From positions 1 through 12,227 of the forward strand of contig JADGAE010000030.1 of assembly GCA_015232165.1 (NCBI GenBank): a stretch of DNA of 12,227 bases, given 5' to 3'. This DNA is from Nitrospirota bacterium. GTDB taxonomy: Bacteria; Nitrospirota; Thermodesulfovibrionia; Thermodesulfovibrionales; Magnetobacteriaceae. Under the pieces are notes generated by a model. That model ran no database searches. It saw nothing but the letters and a program-made list of their open reading frames with translations, and was not told the DNA's origin. Positions 6,086-12,227 of the stretch are shown in pieces (positions within the stretch are counted from its first letter, which is position 1; every line of letters starts with the position of its first letter). The translations under genes and the position numbers were made by a program.

Positions 6086-6820
6086 CTACCCGCCACTACA
6101 CGTAGGACACTGAGGGTCTTTGTGGGTCTTAAAGGTTCTGAACTCAACACAAGCCCCGTCCCAGACCAGGAGCTTACCCCTGAGGTTTTGCCCGATGCCC
6201 GTTAGAAACTTAACGGCCTCCAGCGCCTGCAACGACCCTATGACACCCGGGGTGGTCCCCAATACGGGAAAGGTCTCAGACGGCGGCGGCTCTGGGAACA
6301 TGCACCGCAGACACGGCGTCCGGGGCACCTGGATAAATGACAACCTGCCATCCATCCCCCAGATGCTGCCATAGACAAGGGGTATGCCCTTCCTCATTGC
6401 GCACTCGTTTAATATGTACCTGGTCTGAAAGTTGTCCATGCAATCTACGATTATATCGGCCCTGCCCACGAGGGTATCTACGCTGTTTAGGTCTATCTTC
6501 TGTGTGAAGGCGGCCACTTCGACGTCGGGATTGAGTGTTGCAAGCGATTTCTTGGCAGAGAGCGCCTTGTTTAATCCAAACCTTGTGTGATCGTGCAGTA
6601 TTTGTCGGTTGAGGTTTGACCAGTCGGGGCTGTCAAAGTCACATATCCGGATCGTTCCGATACCGGCAACGGCCAAAAATATGGCTACAGGACTGCCCAA
6701 TCCCCCGGCTCCGGCAACAAAGACCGTTGATGCCTTGAGTCTCCGCTGGGTCTCTTCCCCCCAGCCGGACATCATCATCTGCCTGGTATAGCGCTTTAGT
6801 TCTTCCTCTGAAAGGTACAT
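6086..6820 (-). CDS. ThiF/MoeB/HesA family adenylyltransferase
   Basis: A 244-residue E1-like enzyme. Family members adenylate the C-terminal glycine of a ubiquitin-like sulfur carrier (MoaD or ThiS) before sulfur transfer for molybdopterin, thiamine or other sulfur-containing products. Motifs in order are ERYTRQ-like KRYTRQ (9-14), the nucleotide loop GAGGLGS (37-43), DFDSPDWSNLNRQ (61-73), DCMDN (126-130) and a zinc site made of CLRC (170-173) and CPTC (238-241). The crossover-loop cysteine that ThiF-type enzymes carry before the final PGxxG segment is not present: the loop reads PPPSETFPVLGTTPG. That favours a MoeB/HesA-like role. The ATG at 6820 is directly preceded by an in-frame TAG, so it cannot start earlier; GGAGG lies 12 nt upstream. 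No ThiS or MoaD gene is nearby. purB is 66 nt upstream. Confidence 0.9.
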   Translation of the reverse strand: MYLSEEELKRYTRQMMMSGWGEETQRRLKASTVFVAGAGGLGSPVAIFLAVAGIGTIRICDFDSPDWSNLNRQILHDHTRFGLNKALSAKKSLATLNPDVEVAAFTQKIDLNSVDTLVGRADIIVDCMDNFQTRYILNECAMRKGIPLVYGSIWGMDGRLSFIQVPRTPCLRCMFPEPPPSETFPVLGTTPGVIGSLQALEAVKFLTGIGQNLRGKLLVWDGACVEFRTFKTHKDPQCPTCSGG

Positions 6821-6886
6821 CTAATTAACATTCCTCCGAATAAATATACGCCAAAAACCGTTATCGTTACGGCAATTGACGGTTGT

Positions 6887-8182
6887 TCAGTGTTTAAACA
6901 CCCGTTCATAGATGTAATCTACGTGTTTTAGGTAGTCCCTGACGTCAAAGAGCTTGTCAAGGGCCTCGGATGTTAGATGTGTCTTTATGTCGTCGTCGTT
7001 TTTGAGGAGGGTCTTAAAGTCTGTCTCCTCCTGCCAGGCCTGCATCGCTAGCCTCTGGACACTGGAATATGCAGCCTCCCTGCTCAGGCCCTTTTCGATC
7101 AACGCCAGGAGCACCTTTTGCGAGTTATACAGGCCCGATGTCCTGTTGAGGTTTTTCTGCATTGCCTGTGGATATACGACAAGACCCATGACGATGTCCT
7201 TTAGGCGGTTAAGCATGTAGTCTACCAGGATTGTGCTATCTGGTATGATAATGCGTTCAACGCTTGAGTGGCTGATGTCTCTCTCATGCCACAGGGCAAC
7301 GTTTTCAAGGGCCGCCTGTGCATTTGCCCTGACCACGCGCGCCAGACCGGCGAGGTTTTCACTTCCTATGGGGTTTCGTTTGTGCGGCATGGCCGATGAC
7401 CCCTTCTGACCCACACTAAAAGGCTCCTCGGCCTCACGCACCTCCGTCCGTTGCAGATGCCGTATCTCCACGGCGATCTTCTCTATCGTTGAGGCCACTA
7501 TGGCCAACGTCGTCAGATACTGCGCATGACGGTCGCGCTGGACAACCTGCGTGGCCACAGGCTCTGGGAGCAGACCAAGCCGCCTGAGCACACCCTCCTC
7601 GATCCCCGGCTCTATTGATGAAAACGTCCCAACCGCCCCCGACAACTTGCCCACGCTGATGACCCTCTGAGCCTCCTGCATCCTCAGGACATTGCGTCTC
7701 ATCTCCTCATACCACAGCGCAAACTTCAACCCAAACACCATCGGCTCGGCATGTATCCCATGTGACCTGCCAATACAGACCGTATCCTTGTACCGCAACG
7801 CCTGCTCCTTAAGCACAAGCAAAAGCCCCGATATGTCATTGATAATAATATTGGCGGCATCACTCATGAGTAAGGCCAGCGATGTATCCAGTATATCTGA
7901 CGAGGTCAGACCCATGTGTATAAAGCGCGACGACTCTCCAACGTGCTCGGCCACCGACGTCAGAAACGCTATCACGTCATGCTTGACGGTCAACTCTATC
8001 TCCTCGATCCTGTCCACATCAAAGCCGGCCCTCTCCCTGATAGCCCTCATATCCGACTGCGGTATTGCTCCCGTCTCTGCAAAGGCCTCACACACAGCCA
8101 ATTCCACATCCAGCCACTTCTGATACTTCATCGGCAGCTCCCACAACCGCCTCATCTGTTTTCGTGCATATCTGTCAATCAT
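6887..8182 (-). CDS. purB: Adenylosuccinate lyase PurB
   Basis: This enzyme splits SAICAR to AICAR and adenylosuccinate to AMP in purine synthesis; it is a cytoplasmic homotetramer of the fumarase/aspartase superfamily. With the start at 8182 it has 431 residues, normal for the family. Landmarks are KHDV (67-70), TSSDILDTS (93-101), GRSHGIHAEP with the catalytic-type histidine at 141, and the superfamily signature GSSAMPHKRNP (261-271) carrying the catalytic serine. The open frame extends 33 codons further upstream to 8281. That extension is AT-rich and unlike the family, so MIDRYARKQM was taken as the true N-terminus; AAGGA lies about 13 nt before it. It is the first gene of a minus-strand group continuing into the ThiF/MoeB and PilZ genes. 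Confidence 0.95.
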   Translation of the reverse strand: MIDRYARKQMRRLWELPMKYQKWLDVELAVCEAFAETGAIPQSDMRAIRERAGFDVDRIEEIELTVKHDVIAFLTSVAEHVGESSRFIHMGLTSSDILDTSLALLMSDAANIIINDISGLLLVLKEQALRYKDTVCIGRSHGIHAEPMVFGLKFALWYEEMRRNVLRMQEAQRVISVGKLSGAVGTFSSIEPGIEEGVLRRLGLLPEPVATQVVQRDRHAQYLTTLAIVASTIEKIAVEIRHLQRTEVREAEEPFSVGQKGSSAMPHKRNPIGSENLAGLARVVRANAQAALENVALWHERDISHSSVERIIIPDSTILVDYMLNRLKDIVMGLVVYPQAMQKNLNRTSGLYNSQKVLLALIEKGLSREAAYSSVQRLAMQAWQEETDFKTLLKNDDDIKTHLTSEALDKLFDVRDYLKHVDYIYERVFKH

Positions 8183-8373
8183 TCTTTTATCTAATCCTTC
8201 ACGCTTTATTACAAAAAATATAGTGAAGTAGTTTAACATAATGGATGAATTTTTTGTGGTAAAATAACCACTCTCCAACATGTCAACCAGCCCTTTACGG
8301 GGTCAAGGGGGTCTGAGGGGTAGCAAAGCTCCCCATTCTTTTTTTTTCTTACAGTCAAATACGATTGCCCTGA
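8183..8373. other. Spacer between tgpA-like gene and purB
   Basis: This 191-nt stretch holds the purB leader (AT-rich, 8183-8280), hairpin repeat copy C (8299-8350) and part of a hairpin at the tgpA-like stop codon. On the minus strand, a perfect TTGACA (8286-8281) has no good -10 at normal spacing. A weaker pair is TTTACC (8263-8258) and TATGTT (8240-8235), 17 nt apart. I cannot assign the purB promoter with confidence. Confidence 0.6.
8299..8350 (+). repeat. Dispersed hairpin repeat, copy C (short form)
   Basis: GGGGTCAAGGGG (8299-8310) runs straight into GTCTGAGGGG (8311-8320), matching the two ends of copy B with the middle missing. A stem GGGG-T-AGC/GCT-CCCC (8317-8334) follows, then ATTCTTTTTTTTTCTT. 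On the plus strand this looks like a strong Rho-independent terminator, but both flanking genes run on the minus strand, so there is no obvious transcript for it to end. Confidence 0.7.
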
Positions 8374-8385
8374 TCATGGCAATCG
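8362..8385 (-). terminator. Hairpin over the stop codon of the tgpA-like gene
   Basis: CGATTGCC (8362-8369) and GGCAATCG (8378-8385) form a perfect eight-pair stem with an eight-nt loop that contains the TGA stop. On the minus strand it is followed only by TATTTG, a weak T-run, so termination would be inefficient if it occurs. Confidence 0.35.
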
Positions 8386-10386
8386 CATCCTTTCTTTTTC
8401 TTCTTCAACGCCTTTGCCGATTTCTTCCAAGACCTTGCTGCTGTCCGGGTTGTGGCAAAAACGAAAACGGTAATGCAAACGTACCAACCTTGCCAAATTC
8501 TCGCCAGGGACGATATCGTGACCACTTTGCCTGACACGCTCAAGCCACTCCATGATGCTCTCCCACGGCTGACGCGGGAACGCCCGCCGTGCAATCATCC
8601 CCTCAAGCTCCGTAAACGGCGACACTGCCTGCTCAACACCTTGATGCTGAAGGCTGCCATTGAAGGGCCTCTTAACCCGCATGGTCAACGTAAACAACGA
8701 CCTATTTCTGACGAGCAGGTACAAGAGCGCTACGCCAAATGCCGCATAAACAACGTACTGCGACTGCTTTATCCCACCCTCCTCCAACCACCTGCGAACC
8801 ACAAAGAGGGCATGGTCAAAGACGTCCCCAACCGGCTGCAAGAACGACGACTCCTTTTCTTCATACTCCAACCACGTAGCCGGCGTTGAGTCAATATCGC
8901 CCCATCTGCCATTGTGCCAGGCCACCGACCAGGCATGGGCATGACGCTGACGCACTACAAACTGCCCCTTGCCCCGATGCTCATTGACCAGATACCCGGT
9001 GACGTATCGGGCAGGGACGTTCAAAGCCCTCAGTACCAGCGTTGTGGCCGTGGCGTAGTACTCGCAATGACCGGACTTCGTTACCATGAGAAAACTCTCC
9101 AGCGGGGATGTACCCGATGCGGCAGCCTTGTTGACAAGCGAGTACCTGTAGTCACCCTGAAATATCAGCGGCAGCCTGTACAACAACTGCCCCGCGTTAA
9201 GCTCTTGTAACTTATACCGGTCGATGAACCTGTCGATGACGGCCCTTTCCTTATCGCTAACGACGATGTCCGCCTCACCAGGGTCGGATGTTGCGTCATT
9301 GCCGGCACCGTATCTGACACTATAGAGCAGATAGCCTGCCTCTCGTTCCACCTTCAGCGTACCAAGGCTGTTGACGTGCAGACGCCTGGCAATGAGGCCA
9401 TTGATCTCCGCGCTATTGGCAGGATGGGCGAGGGTCGTTTCGTCATCGGCGTGCGTTGTCTCAACCGTGAGCACGTGGGTGACCGCTGACGGCACCGAGG
9501 GCGCAAGTGTCCATCTCTGCTTGTCAGGCTCGTCCTTTCCGGCCTCTGACGTCACCAGCTTAAACCTTTTGTCAGAGACATGCCAGTTGGGGGTGCTGTA
9601 GACATCATACACGGCGTTGATTAAGAGCAAAGGGGCATCAGCAGCGACCTCCATGACAATGCGGTTTGACTGCTTGAGCCTGCCCACGTATCCAATATGC
9701 GTCCTGGTCAGGGCGGGGTCGGAACTCTTATATGTTGTGCGATTATAAAGCAGCTTTGATTCGATGTCTATTATGTAGTATTCCATATATGGTATGCTGT
9801 ATCGTCCCCAAAAGCCAATGAGACAGACAATCAACACCATGCACAGCCAGTGTACCAGGGCAAATCTCCGGTTACGTTGGGCATATAACGCCCAGGAATA
9901 CAGCAACGCAGCCCCCGGAAAATACAACCTGGAATCGTAATCGGATATGCTTGCCGATATCACCAGGATTGGGAGCATGACATAACTGAAATCGATGTCG
10001 CGGTCTTTGGAGATGCCCTCACCGACCTTGAATCTGCCCCGCAGCAGTGTAAAAAGCGACTGTGTGGGAATCCTCCCGCGCTCGCTGTAATACTGTGCGA
10101 CAAGTATTGGGGTCATCAACATAGGCATCCACCTCAGAAATGGCATGATCCAAATGCGTTTGTTGCCCTGCGAAAAATACAGATAAGTCAAAAATGCAAT
10201 AGACAGGATGATGACGAGATTGACAAGGGCCTTGAACCTGTCCTGATTGATGTCAAGTCGCAGCGGGACAAATCTGGCCGCCTCAAACACCACTCCCAGG
10301 GCAATGGCCAGTATCAGTGTTTGTTGGTGCCAGCCCCAGAATGCAAATGCCACCCCGATCAACAACGGCGGCACGGCTGCTTTCAT
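8374..10386 (-). CDS. TgpA-like membrane transglutaminase-domain protein
   Basis: This 670-residue protein has the TgpA layout. A block of N-terminal membrane helices (within about 5-195) is followed by a periplasmic region with a transglutaminase-like core (about 380-505), one more membrane helix (about 543-560) and a cytoplasmic tail resembling DUF4129 (about 590-645, with RRAFPRQPWESIMEWL and LHYRFRF). The papain-like triad is visible as C441 in SGHCEYYAT, H484 in RHAHAW and D499 in GDIDSTP. The Pseudomonas homologue is an essential membrane transglutaminase-fold protein; its natural substrate is unsettled, and cell-envelope remodelling is the usual suggestion. The gene starts at ATG 10386 and overlaps the DUF58 stop by four bases (ATGA), so the two are translationally coupled. 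The partner ATPase gene upstream is broken. Confidence 0.9.
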   Translation of the reverse strand: MKAAVPPLLIGVAFAFWGWHQQTLILAIALGVVFEAARFVPLRLDINQDRFKALVNLVIILSIAFLTYLYFSQGNKRIWIMPFLRWMPMLMTPILVAQYYSERGRIPTQSLFTLLRGRFKVGEGISKDRDIDFSYVMLPILVISASISDYDSRLYFPGAALLYSWALYAQRNRRFALVHWLCMVLIVCLIGFWGRYSIPYMEYYIIDIESKLLYNRTTYKSSDPALTRTHIGYVGRLKQSNRIVMEVAADAPLLLINAVYDVYSTPNWHVSDKRFKLVTSEAGKDEPDKQRWTLAPSVPSAVTHVLTVETTHADDETTLAHPANSAEINGLIARRLHVNSLGTLKVEREAGYLLYSVRYGAGNDATSDPGEADIVVSDKERAVIDRFIDRYKLQELNAGQLLYRLPLIFQGDYRYSLVNKAAASGTSPLESFLMVTKSGHCEYYATATTLVLRALNVPARYVTGYLVNEHRGKGQFVVRQRHAHAWSVAWHNGRWGDIDSTPATWLEYEEKESSFLQPVGDVFDHALFVVRRWLEEGGIKQSQYVVYAAFGVALLYLLVRNRSLFTLTMRVKRPFNGSLQHQGVEQAVSPFTELEGMIARRAFPRQPWESIMEWLERVRQSGHDIVPGENLARLVRLHYRFRFCHNPDSSKVLEEIGKGVEEEKERMRLP

Positions 10387-11774
10387 GTCCCCCCCATCAA
10401 CTTTCTCAGACCATCCTGGACATCGTGAGTCTCTATAATGGTCACAACGGAGCTGTATGGTGGTCGCATCAACTCCTCTATGGCGTCGTTTGTATCGTCT
10501 GCCGGCTTATTTTTCTGCCTCAGCATAATGACCCTGACGGGCAGACCGCTAGCCAATATGTAGTCAAGGAGCTGTTTTCTGGCGTCGTCGTACCGGATAA
10601 ATATGCAGATCAGGCTGCTGGTTATAGCGAGCCTCTTTTTGACGCTGTTGGCAAGTACGTCAAAGCCCTTGTCCGTGGTCAGCCTCACCCCGGCCAGCAG
10701 CTCCAGGGCATCCACCCGTTGGGCCAACCCCCTGCCTGTGGTAAAGCAGTAGACGTCGTTCTCCACAAATATAAGGTCCAGCAGAGAGTCCTGGTCATTG
10801 ATAGAGACGATCAACGATGCCGCTATGCTGACACAGACCTCAAAGATGTCCTCAAGTGACTGTCCTTTTAAGGCAAAGGTGTCCATAACCAGTGCATGTC
10901 TGCTGAAGAACTCCTCCTGATATTTTCTGACGACTGGTTTGTTTGTCTTTGCCCAGCTCTTCCAGTCGATTATGCGAATTGGGTCACCCGGCAGATAATC
11001 GCGCAGGGCATAGAACTCCCCCGACTCGCCGACGGACATGGCCATTGTAACACCGCCCTGGTTGTGCATCCGTCCGCCGTCAAGGTGGATATCCGGCATG
11101 GCATACCGCCGTGGAAGCACGATGATGGCCTGTTCCAGGGGTATCTTGATCACCGCCCGGAACAACCCCAGGGGGTCTTTACGCACTATGAGCACGGACT
11201 TAAAGACGATCTTCCCCCGCCGCCTGGGTGTCAGGTTCAACGAGACCTCGCTGCTTGACCCCGTGTAAAGGTCCGGTATGGTAACGGCCCTTGTCACCGT
11301 AACCGCCGCCGCCCTGTCAACCAGGTCACGCCACGGGGAACGTTTTTTATCGCCATCGTAGTCCAGGAACTCCCTGAGCGTTGGGCGGGGGTCCTCAAGC
11401 AGGTCGATGACCTCAAGCCCTCTCTGCAACTTCTTTTTTTTGTGCGATGGTGCCAACTCAATCTGAATCTTGTACGAAAACTCCGCGTTGGTACTGACGT
11501 GTGGAGGCAGGGTCCTGGTGACCCTTACCGTGAGGCTGAACCTTGTGGCATAGAGCATCGAAGAGACAATCATCACAAACAGGAGTGTAAATACCTCATA
11601 TGTTACCGTATGGCGCACGTCCATTCCCAGCAGACCCGTAAAGACCATCACGACGACAGTAAACTTACCCGCCGCTGTAAATCGTGTATTTACCTTAAAG
11701 GAGAGTCCGGAAAAATACAGGTTGAGGTAGTACAAGATGCGTGAGCGTCCAGGATTGAAACGTGGTTGGGACAT
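10383..11774 (-). CDS. DUF58 domain protein
   Basis: A 463-residue protein with two N-terminal membrane helices (about 34-52 and 58-76), a beta-rich middle region and the DUF58 signature ALRDYLPGDPIRIIDWKSWA (256-275). A VWA-like fold begins at ALVMDTF (294-300) and has an imperfect metal-binding motif (DTF instead of DxS). DUF58 proteins are routinely encoded with MoxR ATPases and TgpA-type transglutaminases and are thought to be the VWA-like partner of the ATPase; exact biochemistry is not established. Its ATG overlaps the ancestral moxR stop (TAATG at 11776-11772) and its own stop overlaps the tgpA-like start, so the three genes were one translationally coupled unit. It appears intact. Confidence 0.9.
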   Translation of the reverse strand: MSQPRFNPGRSRILYYLNLYFSGLSFKVNTRFTAAGKFTVVVMVFTGLLGMDVRHTVTYEVFTLLFVMIVSSMLYATRFSLTVRVTRTLPPHVSTNAEFSYKIQIELAPSHKKKKLQRGLEVIDLLEDPRPTLREFLDYDGDKKRSPWRDLVDRAAAVTVTRAVTIPDLYTGSSSEVSLNLTPRRRGKIVFKSVLIVRKDPLGLFRAVIKIPLEQAIIVLPRRYAMPDIHLDGGRMHNQGGVTMAMSVGESGEFYALRDYLPGDPIRIIDWKSWAKTNKPVVRKYQEEFFSRHALVMDTFALKGQSLEDIFEVCVSIAASLIVSINDQDSLLDLIFVENDVYCFTTGRGLAQRVDALELLAGVRLTTDKGFDVLANSVKKRLAITSSLICIFIRYDDARKQLLDYILASGLPVRVIMLRQKNKPADDTNDAIEELMRPPYSSVVTIIETHDVQDGLRKLMGGT

Positions 11775-12186
11775 TACGCGGGACAGGGGATTGTCTTTAG
11801 GATATCGTTGACGATATCTTGTGCGCTTGCCCCCTCAAAGGCGGCATGGGGGTCCAGTGCGATACGATGTGCCACCACGGGCACTGCCACCTCCCTGATG
11901 TGCTCGGGGGTGACGAACTCGCTGCCATCGCAGAGGGTAAGAGATCGGACGTGAACTGTATGCGCTTAAAGTCGGCATGGATGGTTTTTGCAAATGCCTT
12001 TGCCGGCATGGTCTTGCCCGTGCCCGGGAAGTCCTCAATCAGGACGTGTCCATCGGCACAGAAGGCCGCTATCAGATTTCGTATCGCTGCCGTCTGTTCC
12101 GTGATGACGCTGTTGAGGTTGTCACGCAGACGTGCTACGATATCCGATACCTCGGCAAGGTTGTTTATTGTATGTTTAGCGTTCAT
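11774..12186 (-). pseudogene. MoxR-type AAA ATPase, internally deleted and frameshifted
   Basis: From ATG 12186, 85 codons encode a normal MoxR N-terminus, including HVLIEDFPGTGKT with Walker A residues 54-59 and FKRIQFTSDLLPS (73-85). The frame then turns into unrelated sequence. One base back, from 11935, another frame encodes the MoxR C-terminus, LCDGSEFVTPEHIREVAVPV and on to ILKTIPCPA, ending in TAA at 11776-11774. The family normally has about 310-330 residues; only about 138 codons remain. Walker B, sensor 1, arginine finger and most of the lid are gone. The two parts meet at CCCTC (11937-11933), which fits both sides and suggests deletion between short direct repeats. Translated as is, it gives a 129-residue protein with an irrelevant tail (stop near 11797). 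It could be real decay or an assembly join. Upstream, 12187-12227 is AT-rich with a weak ribosome site. Confidence 0.85.
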
Positions 12187-12227
12187 TTTTTCTTTAGCGA
12201 TTGTGTAAAATTATTCCGTAATGTTAA

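Noticed and set aside
8183..8281. Extended purB N-terminus of 33 extra codons
   Set aside because: The extension is AT-rich, unlike the family, and MIDRYARKQM at 8182 matches usual PurB starts and length.
8280..8534. Plus-strand 84-codon open frame
   Set aside because: Its first part is the hairpin repeat copy C and the rest is antisense to the tgpA-like gene.
11930..11940. Programmed frameshift joining the two moxR frames
   Set aside because: There is no slippery heptamer or downstream structure, and about 180 codons of the core are missing, which a frameshift would not restore.
11797..12186. Treating the 129-codon frame as a genuine short ATPase
   Set aside because: After residue 85 the sequence is the MoxR C-terminus read in the wrong frame, so it is a broken gene and not a new small protein.
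1..12227. CRISPR array, prophage, transposase or defence island
   Set aside because: No regularly spaced direct repeats and no integrase, transposase, phage or nuclease-system gene was seen on either strand.

Overview
This 12.2 kb window looks like ordinary chromosome from a free-living, Gram-negative-type bacterium of medium GC content. It encodes c-di-GMP signalling proteins (a GAF/HD-GYP protein and a PilZ protein), housekeeping enzymes and a membrane transglutaminase cluster. It also carries several GC-rich hairpin repeats and a REP-like palindrome pair between genes. Gene content and repeat style would fit Nitrospirota or deltaproteobacteria-like lineages; this is an inference, with no decisive taxonomic marker in view.

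Layout. Positions 1-300 (minus strand) hold the 5' part of an unrecognised protein gene running off the left edge, preceded by a tRNA-Arg(ACG) with a strong sigma70-type promoter. Positions 438-5021 (plus strand) hold the GAF/HD-GYP phosphodiesterase, a class I SAM-dependent methyltransferase, and the tight group pgeF-tsaE-nadK (peptidoglycan editing factor, tRNA t6A ATPase, NAD kinase). Positions 5022-5553 contain no gene but two kinds of repeat. Positions 5554-8182 (minus strand) hold purB, a ThiF/MoeB-type adenylyltransferase and a zinc-ribbon PilZ protein, in that transcription order. Positions 8374-12186 (minus strand) hold a moxR-type AAA ATPase remnant, a DUF58 protein and a TgpA-like transglutaminase, whose reading frames overlap or abut.

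Three observations stand out. (1) The moxR gene has lost its whole central AAA module. Its N-terminal 85 codons are joined out of frame to its last ~53 codons at a CCCTC sequence, while the downstream genes DUF58 and tgpA are intact. (2) A dispersed repeat starting with GGGGTCAAGGGG and ending in a GC hairpin plus T-rich tail occurs at least three times, and a fourth partial copy is possible. (3) One copy lies exactly at the 5' end of pgeF, so every usable start codon of that gene is inside or upstream of the repeat. I found no CRISPR array, transposase, phage gene, rRNA or evident new defence or biosynthetic system.
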